Origin: Paraphaeosphaeria minitans
Taxonomy: Eukaryota > Ascomycota > Dothideomycetes > Pleosporales > Didymosphaeriaceae
DNA length: 64,000 nucleotides
Assembly: GCA_015832175.1 (NCBI GenBank)
Contig: WJXW01000017.1
Span: 1,178,001 to 1,242,000 of the forward strand
Direction: 5' to 3'
How positions within the stretch are numbered: position 1 is the stretch's first letter; each line of letters begins with the position of its first letter. Below, piece by piece: positions 35,518-47,072 of this stretch. Below the pieces are notes generated by a model. It did not search any database. It was given only the letters and a program-made list of their open reading frames with translations, and was not told where the DNA came from. The position numbers and the translations under genes were made by a program.

Positions 35518-36667
35518 CTATTCATAAATTGTGGTTAGCTGCACAGCCATGATCGGGATGAGCCGGGGGCATACTTTCGACCACTGATCCTTTGGCAACT
35601 GAAATATGGCGGTTTTGTTTTTGGGAAAGGGGCTGCAATGCTCGTCGTAGTGTATGAACTTGACGTCCGCGCCTAGATCGTACTTAAGCACGTACACAGG
35701 TTTGCGAATCGCTTCGAGGACGTTCAAGTAGGTACAGTCATTAAGACCATGTCGTAGCGGGATGCACGCCGACATCATGCAAATCTCAACGTGTAGCTGC
35801 GATGCAATCGCAGGGCTGATGTGACTACTGAAATCTTGCAGAGCGTCGAAAATGCCTTGCATAAGATTCTTCTCACCATCGCGGAGTTCCTCGTAGAAGG
35901 TGGCGTAAGTGAAGTAATGTTCGCATTTCACACGGATTTCGATGTTGCGGATGTAGTTAATTGGAATTATGCCAAGGGGCTCAGCACTCTCGTGGCCGGT
36001 TGGTCGTCCAAGGAAGTTATTAATAGGGTCTCGAAAGAGGAAGTCAGATAGCGCATTTTCCAGGAGACAAACCGTGAACATGTTCGATTTGTAATAGTAG
36101 ATCGAGGCGTCTCTGGCTGCTGCGTGGCCAAGGTACGCAGGATCCAGGAGTCTGCTATCTGGGTAAACGATATTCTCATCTCGCTCCATACTGTGGTCTT
36201 GTCTTGTCGCTCCTTCCGGTATGACTATGAAGGGTTCACTGTGCGCAGGAGGAGTGTTGTTCTCTGATCTTAGAGGCTCAGGGACATATATCGTAAAATG
36301 GTATGAGCCGACAGGAATTGGGCCGTCCTCAAGGTACAGGTACTGGTAGATGAGCTCCCTAAGCTCTAATGGGAGCTTTGTGTGCATCATGCTCGCTAAT
36401 TGTCTGCAATCAGCTTGCGCATGCCACTCCAATTGGCGCTCGAATTCCATATCCAGTCTGCGTTGATCTTCCTGCAGATCTGCAATCCTAACAATGTGGT
36501 CAGTGCAGGACGCTTCAAGTGCAACTCTTGGCCAAACATATACGCTAACACGTACCTAAGAGACGAGGGCGTAGGGGACATTGTAACACTTACTGCTGCT
36601 GTGTGCGTGCGGATCGTGCGTGGAGCTGCCCCAAGTTCGCCAGTGAGGCTGCAATTTCGGTCGTCAT
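35518..36667 (-). CDS. 2EXR/F-box-like fungal protein
   Basis: Member of a large fungal family of unknown function, recognised by a short F-box-like motif (LPLELRELIYQYLYLEDGP) and then a hydrophobic body. Two exons, 36667-36594 and 36487-35518, give 347 residues. The 106-bp intron has a GTAAGT donor and a TTAG acceptor. Its removal joins MTTEIAASLANLGQLHARSA and RTQQQ to IADLQEDQRRLDMEFERQLE, one continuous helical N-terminus. The gene could start at the internal Met at 36450, but the spliced model is more coherent. Residues about 120-160 carry the DPAYLGHAAARDASIYYYKSN-type block common in the family. No localisation signal seen. Confidence 0.75.
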
Positions 36668-36891
36668 GTTCTCTCGGCCTTTCAGATAGGTAGTTATCGG
36701 CAGGATGCGAATAAATCCTCAAAAGCACGATAAGGTCGTGTTGTCGTAGAGTTGTCAATTTGATGAGTTTCTGCCGCTGTATCGCTAGCCGCATCAGGAA
36801 AGGTCTTGGCAAGTTAACGTCAGGTGGGAACGCGTTCGCGCGACGTGCGGATGGCGCGTCGTGGCTGCAATGCACATGGCCATGAACTGAC
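36668..36891. promoter_or_regulatory. Divergent promoter, 2EXR-like gene / PMS1
   Basis: Only 224 bp lie between the divergent start codons of the 2EXR-like gene (minus) and PMS1 (plus). No core element recognised. Confidence 0.4.
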
Positions 36892-39800
36892 ATGGCCACC
36901 ATCAAGCCCATCGAGGGCCGCTCAGTTCACCAAATCCAATCCGGCCAGGTTATCGTCGACCTGATTTCTGTCTGCAAAGAGCTGGTCGAGAACAGCATCG
37001 ATGCAGGCGCCACTTCGGTCGGTACGTGGTATACCCCGCTGCACCACGAACACGATGACTGATGTTTCCGGCAGAGGTTCGCTTCAAGAACAATGGCCTC
37101 GATTCCATTGAGGTGCAAGACAACGGTTCCGGCATTTCTCCAGAGGACTACGAGACGATCGCCCTCAAGCACTACACGTCGAAGCTCTCCACCTACGGTG
37201 ACCTCTGTTCGCTCCAGACATTCGGCTTCCGCGGCGAAGCGCTGTCCTCGCTATGCGCCCTCTCCAAGTTCCACATCATCACTGCTCGAGCGTCAGACGG
37301 GGCTAAAGGCACAAAGCTGGAATTCGAGCAGTCAGGCGGGCTGAAAGGCACGTCGGTGGTGGCGGCTAAGCAGGGCACCACCGTGGTGGTAGAGACACTA
37401 TTTCACAACTTGCCAGTGAGGCGGAAAGAGCTAGAGAAAAACGTTAAACGGGAATACAACAAGGTGCTTGAGCTGCTTCAAGCCTATGCTTGCATTCGCA
37501 CCGGCGTCAGATTCAACGTCAGCAATCAGGTGGCGAAAGGGTATGATATACGCAACCAAGCAGCCTCTTTATAGCTAATGCCTGCCTAGGAAGAAGATAG
37601 TGGCCTTCTCAACCAATGCGAATCCGAGCACCAAAGATAATCTTGCCAATGTCTTTGGTGCAAAGGCGCTCCTTGCGCTCATCCCACTCAATCTTCAATT
37701 CGAGATGGATCCCTCACATCGTCCGGGTGCGACTCAGAGTGCGCGTAATTGGACTACTCAGGAGGATGGATCCCAAGCTGTGAAGATTCTTGGCCATATA
37801 TCGCGGCCTGTAGTTGGCGAGGGCCGTGGGCTCCCAGACCGGCAGATGTTCTTCGTCAACTCACGCCCGTGTCACCTACCACAAGTCAGGAAAGCCTTTA
37901 ATGAGGTGTACAAATCCTACAACATGTCGCAGTCGCCTTTCGTTTTTGCAAACTTACAGTTGGACACCAACGCCTACGATGTGAATGTCAGTCCAGACAA
38001 AAGAACAATCATGCTTCACGACCAGGCAGCGTTGTTGGAGAGCCTGAGGGATGCCTTGGCCGAGCTTTTCGAAGGCCATGATCAGAGTGTGCCTCAAGCC
38101 CAACTCTTGGGCAAGCGAGCACCATCCAAGCCTACTTTCAAACCACCGGTCATGCAACAACGACCAAGCATAACCTCAGTGTCCGACGACCCATTCGACC
38201 TCGATCCTATTCCAGAGCCACGCAAGGTATCCTCAACATATGTTGAACGATCAAGCTCCTCCGCCCTAGCAGAAGAGTTGTCCCGGCCTGGGTTCATAAA
38301 AGCAAGCCTCATCGAACGATTTGCTGAGAGAGATTCTGAGGAAAGAGTCGTTCGATCTTCAGTTACGAGAACGGAGAGCCTTCCTTCGGAGCAGGATAAG
38401 CTTACTGAGGCGAGAAGAATGCACCGCACTCCCCAACCAAGAAGCGTTTCTCCATCACCAGAAAACGCTCCTATCCATAATTTCCAGCGGGAGGAGTCTC
38501 TGCTATTCGAACCGGAGGGCGCAAGTCCACCGTCAGCTCCAGAAACTGGTGGGCGATCCAAAGTGTTAGAAGACTTTAATGCGCGTCTAGTCGTAAATGC
38601 GCACCCTACAGCGGAGCCCTTACCTAGACCTGTGGATCCAGTAAAGACCCCAGAAGTCGGAGAGACGAAAGACAGTATCCCTGCAATCGTACAAACTCCA
38701 CAGCGACTTACCCAAAGCACCATACAGAATGCTTTCGACCGCATGCGTCCCATGAGGACACCCGCACAGCAAGCTACTATAACAATTGGCGATGTGACCA
38801 CTGTATCCAAGGTCGGTAATGAGTCGCGGGCATCAAAAAGCGCACGAGTCCATACGCCCAAGTTCTCTCTCAACGGTACCGTTCTGACGCAAACGCCAAA
38901 GCGAACAAACTTCTTGAAGGGTCTGCGTGGTTTCGCCGCTCCTGGTACGCAGCTGGAGGAGAGCGACGAAGAGGATGAGGAGGACCAAGGCAACAGCTTT
39001 CCAAATGCGCCCGTTCGATCACCATCCCCTCAAAAGAAGAGCATTCACCGCGAGCTTGAGCCTACCCGGAACGACAAGATCACCGCATCCTCAATAGCCC
39101 CGCCCCGTAACATCCTCGTCGAAGAAGATAGCGAGGACAACGAGGGTGCCGCAGCCGGACCCGAAGCTGAGGTCAATGACGATTCTGATGATGAATATAT
39201 TGATGAGTCTGAGAAAAAAGCCCGCGAAGAAGCAAAGGTCGCTCAGATGATCGCGGAAGCCGAAGAGGTGGCAGCAAGACCTACCGAAGAGAACTTGAAG
39301 CGGGCTACTAAACTGTTCAAGATGTCTCAAAAGAAATATTCTACCACTAACCTTGAGCGTATAATCAACATCCACATACCCTCTCTTGCCGCTTACACCC
39401 GTCACCTTGACATTAACCTGCAGGAAGCAGAGAAGCTTCAATCCAAAGCCAACTTCCCCACGAATAATCAGCTCAATAATGAAGATCCAGAAGAGCGCCT
39501 CGCATTGACAGTCACAAAGTCTGATTTCAATGATATGATCATTATAGGTCAATTCAACTTAGGCTTCATCCTCGCCGTTCGTCCACCAACACCGATATCC
39601 CCAACACCCGACCTTTTCATCATCGACCAGCACGCCTCAGATGAAAAGTACAACTTCGAGCGCTTCGCCGCAACCACCGTTCTCGTGTCACAACGCCTCG
39701 TCCATCCCCATCCCCTCGAGCTCACCGCCGTAGAACAAGAGCTCATTCTTTCCAACACACCCTCTCTCACCGCCAACGGCTTCTTCGTAGAGCAGGACTC

Positions 39801-40245
39801 CTCCGACGACCCAGACATCCTCAGCCGCTTCAAACTCACATCCCTCCCCATGAGCAAAGAAGTAACATTCACACCAAACGACCTCTCCGAGCTCCTCGCC
39901 CTCATCATGGACAATCCTCCATCCTCTTCCCTCTCCACATCCCCGCACATCCCGCGCCCGTCCAAGATCCGGAAGCTGCTTGCGAGCAGAGCGTGTCGCG
40001 GGAGTGTCATGATCGGCAAGACGCTACGGAAGAGCAAGATGGAAGATATTGTGAGGCATATGGGAAGTATGGATAAACCGTGGAGCTGTCCGCATGGGAG
40101 GCCGACCATGCGGCATCTTTATGGTTTGGAGAGGTGGGATGGATGGATGGAAGGGGATGGGGTGAGTGGGCTGGGAGAAGTGCGGATGAAGCTTGGCTGG
40201 GGCGGTTACGTTAAGAGGAGGAGAGCCGAGGGGTGGGGTGGTTAG
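36892..40245 (+). CDS. PMS1: DNA mismatch repair protein Pms1 (MutL homologue)
   Basis: ATPase and nicking endonuclease that partners Mlh1 in post-replicative mismatch repair. Exons 36892-37021, 37075-37540 and 37590-40245 give 1,083 residues. GHKL ATPase motifs: [12 protein letters not shown] (30-41), QDNGSGI (about 58-64) and [11 protein letters not shown]. The middle third is a long disordered linker with acidic patches. The C-terminal endonuclease motif [12 protein letters not shown] starts at Asp878, matching DQHA-x2-E-x4-E. The accompanying metal-site motifs [12 protein letters not shown] and [11 protein letters not shown] are present, so the nicking activity should be intact. Start at 36892 ([20 protein letters not shown]) matches the family. 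Intron 2 uses a GTATGA donor. Confidence 0.95.
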
Positions 40246-42181
40246 ACTAGCGGTTGACTTGAGGTGCTAGTGTTGATTGTGGGTATTGCTATTGTGGTGT
40301 ATTTAGTTGGCAGGTTTGAGCTTTGGGATGTATACCCAGCAGATTTGTTGAAATATTAGTTGCCTTGCTGATTCCAAGGTTAAGTAAGTTTTTATCTCGT
40401 GGCTACTCCACAACGCAGGGCTCAGCTCTAGACCTCTCGGATTAGTCCATTGAACGTATGTTTCGCTCTCACAATATACCGGAACATTCTGAATAGAACA
40501 ATCCCACCGAAAAGCAGAATGTTGAAGTTGAAAGTATCAGGCGTAGTGGGCGTCATCACAGACCAAAAAGACCAGAATCAACGGGAAATGAAATTACCAA
40601 GGGCGAACGTCCTGTTGATCGGAACCCAGGGCTACGGAATCTTCCAAGCTCCCCAATAGATTGTTTTGAGGTCTGCAACATATTTGCAGCCATCTGAATA
40701 TAAGATATCCTGTCGAAACTGCGAGCGCTCGCCATGCTGCGACTATTAACCAACCTGGTAAAGGGAGAAAAAGTCTGTCCTTCCCAAAAAATAGCTTCAC
40801 TGGCCGGTTAGACATGCAATAGTTTTTTTTATGCTTCCGGAGCCAATATGGCAACCCGGTGATCTGAACCGTACAGCATCCCATTCGAGCAATGGCGGCA
40901 AAAGCTAACACCACCCCAATTCAGTTGGCGAGAAACCCCGACATGACACCAGTGGGACCTCCGTAGAAGATTCCTTGAACCGAAACAACCAAGATCCCTT
41001 CTCCTATTATGAGGGTAGAACATGAAAAGCCTAGAACAGAAATGAAGCCAAAGGCTTGGTTTCGAAGTAGCTTGCTTCCGAACTTTCGTACTTTAGTGGA
41101 TTGGTGTACTAGCTAGGTGAATGTATAGAGTATTGCCGGAAAATTTGTCACCAACTTGCATGAAGAATGTGAGGTTCTTGAGGTTGTCGCTCCTTCGATC
41201 ACTTAAGGACCTGATGATTTTCCGCACTTGTTTCTCCCCCATAGCTTGCTGTGGCGTTTTCCGTGAACACCTGGATTAATTATTTTTGTGGCAGCGTTCA
41301 ATAGGTATTGGGGTCTGGACAACCAGTCTACAGAAGTTCCCTGCTGGAGTATAGATCTGGCTAAGTTCCTCTGAATTTAATCAAGCCATCTTTCAGTGGT
41401 AGCATAATTCTTGGCTTGAACTATGGAGCGTAGGTTAGCAAGGTAGATATTCAGCTGGGCAGTCTTGTTCCCAAAGTTTGTGTGCTAGCAGGGTCGCTTT
41501 TCAAAAAGCGTTATCAGTAATTTGCAATCTAGCCTCGGGTGCTTCAAGTATCTTTACGGTTCCAAATTGCCGTTGCGGCACGTCATCGCGAGAATACTTG
41601 CAGAAGCTGTTTTAGGCTCACCTAGAATTCCCATGTTCGACCAGCTGTTAGCAGACCAGATGTAATTCCAATCAATCATTCTCATAGCAATCCCTAAGGT
41701 GCTTGAAACTTATTAATAAAGAATCTACTCTATCGATGCTATAGCTGATTGGTTCGGCAGTTTACACTGTCGCATCGAGCCGTCGCGTTTAGGTAGGACG
41801 GGCCGAGCCTAGGCTCGGGGTGACCGATCCACAGTCAAAGTCACACGCGAAGCACCTCGTCTAGGAGACCCTCTTTTCTGCTGGCAGACTTATCGAAGCG
41901 TCGTTTCGAGGTATGGTGGCTGGCTGCGTGGCTCAGCTAGGCTCGCAAAGTATAAGGGGGAGACCGCAATTGGCCAGCGGCCACCTCATGCAGCGCGCGA
42001 CGCTCGTTAGTTGCATCTTTCAGCTACATCATTGAAAATAGCTGCACCTAGATGCACCTGCGCAATTAAAGCAGTGTCCGAGGTGTTCCGAAGCGCGGGA
42101 TCAAAGCACATATAAAGTGTTCTGAATCATGGAAATTTTCGCAAATGCATTCACAGTTGTCTTAATTTCAACAAGTCCAAA
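40246..42181. other. Gene-poor, AT-richer interval with a permease relic
   Basis: 1.9 kb between PMS1 and the methyltransferase. The left part contains the amino-acid-permease relic annotated separately (40444-41100). 41100-42180 shows no intact ORF and has a higher A/T content than neighbouring spacers. This looks like a small decayed accessory patch. Confidence 0.5.
40444..41100 (-). pseudogene. Relic of an APC-family amino acid/GABA permease
   Basis: On the minus strand one frame reads KFGSKLLRNQAFGFISVLGF, SCSTLIIGEGILVVSVQGIF and YGGPTGVMSGFLAN, then a TGA where the family has Trp, then GVVLAFAAIARM. This is the first two membrane helices of fungal GABA/choline-type permeases (normally ...EG...N-GGPAG...GFL-N-W). 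Shifted frames continue with YWLRKHKKN and GWLIVAAWRALAVSTGYL. The sequence then jumps to a C-terminal block, TPTTPDTFNFNILLFGGIVL, ending YIVRAKHTFNG, as at the end of these permeases. The middle eight or so helices are missing. With an internal stop, frameshifts and a large deletion, it cannot encode a transporter. Confidence 0.7.
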
Positions 42182-43380
42182 ATGAGCACCGTCACCATCA
42201 CAAACCCAGCACTTTCCGAGTTGCATTCTTCCTCCAAAATTGAGAAGGTCCCGACCGTCGCAGTCGACAAGATCGAGCTCTCTGAGGAAGAAGAGGAAAG
42301 GACATTCCATAATACTGATGCCGCATACGTTCTGCCGAACGAGTGAGTCCACGCCCACTCCTCATGCTCCACTCAGTTCATGTGAATATCTAGTCGCCTA
42401 GACGAATTTTCGGACTGACGACAATAGCAACATCGAACACCGGAGACTGGAACTCCAGCACAGACTTCTATGGCAGCTCATGGGCAACAAAGTCTTTCAC
42501 TCTCCGGTGCAGAAAGACACTAAACGACGGACTCTAGAGATCGGATGTGGAACAGGCGCAGTTACTCATGAGATGGCTTCCACATTCCCTGATGCGCAAG
42601 TCTTCGGTGTCGATCTCTCACCCGTCCCACAAGTCAGACAAAAGCTATCCAACATCAGCTACGTGCAAGGCAACATCATGAACGTCGACCATGCTGCTTT
42701 CGAAGAAAACTCGTTCGACCTAATCTTCTCGCGGCTACTTGTGCTGGGCATGTCAAACTGGAAGGCCTACGTCGAACGCTGCGTGTCTCTCACGAAACCC
42801 GGTGCAAGTACACCCACCCTGGCCCATGCTAGGCCGAGAAGCCACCTCTGACGCGATCAACCAGGGCTGGGTCGAGATGCACGATTTCGCCCACGAAATC
42901 CACCACGTGCCCGCACACGTCTCTTCCCTCGACCACCTCCGCCCCCACTCCATCGCCATATCCGAGATCGCGGACGCGTCGCATCCCACCGATGCGTACT
43001 GCCATCCTGCACCCTGGTCCTGGGATACCATCTTTGGCAAGCTGCTCGCGCTGAACGATGTCGATCTATACTGTGGAGCGAACATCCCCTCGCTGTTCGC
43101 TGAAGCTGGTCTTACAGATATCAGGATTACGAGGTACATGGTTCCGTACAGTCGGTGGGAGGGCCTGACGCGAGAAGAGAAGGAAATGGCGGACTATTTG
43201 GAGACGTTTGTTAGAGATCTTATCCCAGTTGCCATCCGGAAAGCAGGGGAGAACGCGGGGCCGGGACATAGAGAGGAGGTGGAGGACGCGGTTCGAGACG
43301 CGAAGAAATATCATGAGGCGTTTGATGGCGGGAGGAACTTCTTGTGGATGTACGTTGTTTGCGGGTGGAAGCCGGAGTGA
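42182..43380 (+). CDS. SAM-dependent methyltransferase (LaeA-like)
   Basis: Class I methyltransferase of the LaeA-like family that is expanded in filamentous fungi; substrate unknown. Exons 42182-42342, 42428-42803 and 42865-43380 give 350 residues. SAM-binding motif I is TLEIGCGTGAVT (about 89-100), followed by VFGVDLSP (motif II) and SFDLIFSRLL. The second intron begins GCAAGT and ends CCAG; using it restores the family block K-P-G-G-W-V-E-M-H-D, while reading through or using the nearby GT does not. The N-terminal 53 residues are variable and acidic. A C-terminal WEGLTREEKEMADYLETFVR helical region matches related proteins. It stands alone beside a permease relic and is not in a recognisable biosynthetic cluster. 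Confidence 0.85.
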
Positions 43381-44968
43381 GTGATGGAGCACATTTGAAT
43401 GCGAGGTTCCGTAGATCAGACCTAATCTGGGGTAAACTAATGGCTATTAGGCCGTCCTTTTGCGTGACTAATAATGGCGACTGGATGTACAATATGAGTG
43501 CAGAATTTCAGTCTTGCATAGTAGCTCAAGTTACCCTGAGGTCAACTATCGAGGGGTCGAGCCTCCAACCTTGAAATCCCCAAACAATAGTTTAGCTTGT
43601 TTATGTCTTTCATCGTATTAGCACACAAGGAATTACCTTTTTGATATTTCAAATCCGATAGCATATATCGGCTCTCGCAGTGTTGTTGGGATGTCCAACT
43701 CACAACGGCATCTCAACATACCATGACATTTTCAATCCCGAGTATTACATGCTCCACGCCTACAAACTCCTAGCCCGTAAACTTCCCAGCTATGCTGCAC
43801 TCCGACGCAAACAACAGAAGCCCATCACAAAGTTTTTCGTCTTATCCCATCCAGCCAGCGCTGCAAACAGCTCTATCTAAGTATGTATCCACGTACCCCC
43901 TCTGTCCGTGACAAAATCCCTCCACCATGGTTCCCCCGTTCCCCTAGGCTCGCAACCCCCCGAGTAGCGACATACCATGGCTCGCCGTCCCTTACACCAC
44001 GCACATAGCCTCCCGCATCATTTGGGCGGGGAGCATATGATCCGAGTCTGTCTAGAAACCCAATGCGTGCGCTTGCACTTTGCAGCAACGCCTCTGCACG
44101 TGCTGTACTTCGTGTATATTCGCAGCTGCGGGAGAAGACCGGGAGAGTGTGAGAGGAGGAAATGTGCGGTGCAAGCGGCGGGTAGGTAGGTAGGTAGAGA
44201 GCGGTTTTGAATTGGTGGAACTACGTCTGCAGCCTGGGAAGAGACGCGAGATGGTATAGGTACCTTACATGGGGTGTTGCGGATGGAAGAACGAAATGCG
44301 AAATTCAAACGATGATGGTGCTTCTTGCGAAGTTGGGTGTCTGATTTGTATTGCCTCGAGGCGAGCAGGATGGTATGGTGCCCATGTTTTGTGAGCATGG
44401 CAAGTACCGGAGTTGGACAGTGTCAGCATGGATGTGTAGGTACATCACGCCGTTAGGTAGCTGAGCGTCACGCCATCGCGGACAACTCGCTGTATAACTG
44501 CAACGGTTCGCAGTGGGTGATAGTAAAACCTGGACTTTGTATAACCATGAAACCTCTGCATAGGCCATGGAACCACACTTTTACAACGGCATAAAGCAGC
44601 GAGTTTCTATAGCACAAGATAATCAAGCGACCAGTTTTCTTCTTCTGTGGCAGGCACTCTTATTCCCACCAGCGTCGTCTCGACATTCAGATTCAGCACT
44701 ACAGCACAGCTCTGCACCGACCACTTCACCGAGCTGTTCACCACATCGGAGAAATTTGCGAAGAATTATCATTACAGGTCCTTGCGACCTCCGAGCGGAA
44801 GAATGAATTGAGGGTATCGAACTATCGGACTGTACAGTACACTCCATCTCACACTGTCCTCCGACGCCATCGTCCCACACAACCACACCCGTCACCACTA
44901 CACACCACACAAACACATCAGCCACCTCTCTCCAGACGCTCAAAACCGCGGACGGGCCGACAGGCTGC
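43381..44968. other. Spacer after the methyltransferase
   Basis: 1.6 kb with no supportable gene. A 66-residue plus ORF at 43680-43880 has no recognisable domain. A TAGG tetranucleotide run (GGTAGGTAGGTAGGTAGAG) lies at about 44181-44199. Confidence 0.45.
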
Positions 44969-45723
44969 CTAGTATGAGGACCCTCCTGTTACAGGCGTAG
45001 GTTGCGGCTTCGGCGCAGGCTTGGGCTTGGGCTTCGGCTCGGACTCCCCCTGCTTCTCGCACTTTACGCTCTGAATCTTCTGATCCCACTCCTTAGGCAG
45101 CGTCTTCATGGTGATTTTCTCGGCGGAAGCGTTGAGGCAGAGCGGGGTCGCGCTCGTCGGGCACTGGGGATCACTGCATCGCCACCCGTCAGCTCACCAT
45201 CCGTCAGCTCACCACCTTCATCCCCCGTGCGCACTGCTTCGCTTTGCGAAAGAAAGAAAAAAGATCGAGCAAGGGGGAGGGGGGGTTTCGAGGTTATGAT
45301 ACTTACGTGTAGAAATCGCACTTGTACCCCGCCTGCACCACTAAGCTGCGCGTCTTGCCCTCCCACGCGCCGTACAAGCTGCTCAGGTCGAGACAGCCCG
45401 AGTCGGCAGGGACGGGCGTGTAGTCCGTGGGCGAGGTCTTGCCGGCGAGGTTCTTGGCTTTGAAGAGCGTGCAGGCGCCGTCGTTGCGGAAGTCCTGGGC
45501 GGTCGTGTCAGTTGTGGGGGGGGGGGAGGGGGTGCGTGGTTGTTGGTCTGGCGAAGTGGGTACGTACGGGTGCGTCGGCGGTGGGAGAGGTAGAGCCAGA
45601 GTTGGTTCCGGAACCGTAAGAGGGAGAGGAAGAGCCGGAGCCGTATGAGCTGGAGGCAGGGTAGGCGGCTGCGAAGGTGGGGATGGCGCTGAGGAGAGCG
45701 AAGATGGCGAGAGAGGTGTGCAT
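44969..45723 (-). CDS. Small secreted six-cysteine protein
   Basis: Family not recognised. Exons 45723-45568, 45494-45307 and 45173-44969 give 182 residues; introns are 73 and 133 bp. A clear signal peptide, MHTSLAIFALLSAIPTFAAA, is followed by a Ser/Gly/Tyr-rich linker. The mature domain carries six cysteines (DGACTLF, DSGCLDL, GYKCDF, DPQCPT, TPLCLN, SVKCEK), consistent with three disulfides. A C-terminal KPKPKPAPKPQP tail may lie in or span the cell wall. The start at 45723 is preferred over an in-frame upstream ATG at 45741 because it places the signal peptide at the terminus. The role is open: cell-wall, adhesive or secreted effector-like protein (inference). Confidence 0.8.
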
Positions 45724-47072
45724 GGTGAAGTTGATGGACACTTTCTTTCTCTGTGGCAGGGTGCGGTATACGATGGTGGTGTGTAGATTTGGCTACGCTT
45801 GGACGTCTTGCTACGAGATAGGTATGTAAGGGGTCGGGCCGAGATGTAGGTATAACTGCTCAAGAAAAGACACGAAGACGAACAGGGGCGAAGAAGGGCT
45901 ACTTGGATTAAACGAATGGCAGCGTCCAGCAGTCGCGCGTGGAGCAAAGGGAGCGTAAAGAACGAAAGCGTTGTAAAGCGGTCGCGACAGCCAAAGGAAG
46001 CAGAGAGCCTCCGGACCTCCTTGTGCCTTATATGAGAGGGCAAACACCGTTGCCAAGGGGAGTCCGATGCAGCTCGCAATTTAGACACTGGGGTGGACAG
46101 GCCAGACCAGAATGGATCGGCAAACCTCAAATCCCCAGCGCGTGGGTGTTTCGTTTGCGCAGGTGCCCGCGCGGGGCGAAGCGCCATGGAACAAACATGG
46201 CAAAATACTGGATGGATTTCGTAGCTTGATGACGCGCGAGATGGCGAAGGGAGCGCAAAGGTGAAAGTAGAGGCGGCGCTTGGGCGCTGTGATTGGCTCT
46301 GCGGGTTTCGGATGCCGACCTCCCATCAGTCGCCGTGACCATTCTGCGAACACCTGTGATGAGCAACAAAGTCCGCTATACGCCTACTTGTCTAGACCTG
46401 GCTTATACGCCCGAGTCAAATGCCCAGCCCCAAGCTGTAGGACGCCTAGAACGGTGCGCTCCACAGCGGGCGCGAAGTAAGGGGAAGTCCGATCGACTGC
46501 GCCCGTGCACGATGACCGGCGTCGTGAATCTAAGCACTGTGGAAAGCAGCCGCATTCCTGACGAGACTGACGTAGCGGCGTACGCTAGACGTGCATTTCG
46601 TGATTCGTTGCGTAGCTTCTTGTACGAGAAGGGCCAAATAACGCTTCAGATTTCCTCCCTTACAAGTGAGGGTCCGGTTCTCCTACGAGCCACACCTGCG
46701 CCACGCGAGAGGCGCAGGTCCGGATGAGGCTCTCGTCCGAAACAGTGAGTGAGCATCTCTCGGGTGTCTTCCAGCGAGAATGACAAAGAAACCGCCCTAT
46801 CCGTTGGAGTCATACATTGCAAGGGCTTGCCATCCCAAACCAAGCAGCGAACAGCACTTGAAAAGGCTACGCCCAACGCCCCTCAAGTCCATCCAGGTTG
46901 CTTGTTCGTGACATTAAATCCCACTTGCATCCCCCTTCAAGGCCACTCTGGCTAGGCGTTCGCAACTCAATCCATCGCGCGAAAGTATGAGTACTCTGAG
47001 CTACCCCCAGGCTGGGCAATTCATAGGCCGATCGCGTTTGGACTTCCATCTCAATACTGGCTTCTCCCTCCT
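45724..47072. other. Spacer between secreted-protein and Zn2Cys6 genes
   Basis: 1.35 kb without a supportable gene. A plus ORF at 46293-46727 (144 residues) has no domain. A perfect 8-bp-stem hairpin, ACCTGCGC...GCGCAGGT, lies at about 46694-46719; it is probably incidental. Confidence 0.4.

Noticed and set aside
43500..43575. tRNA-like segment with GGGGTCGAGCCTCC
   Set aside because: A T-arm-like string is present but no matching acceptor stem, D-arm or anticodon arm could be folded by eye.
46691..46722. Hairpin as an intrinsic terminator or ncRNA
   Set aside because: A lone 8-bp inverted repeat in a eukaryotic spacer, with no U-tract and no conserved context; likely chance.
46293..46727. 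Plus ORF of 144 residues
   Set aside because: No domain, no promoter or splice features, and composition like the surrounding spacer.
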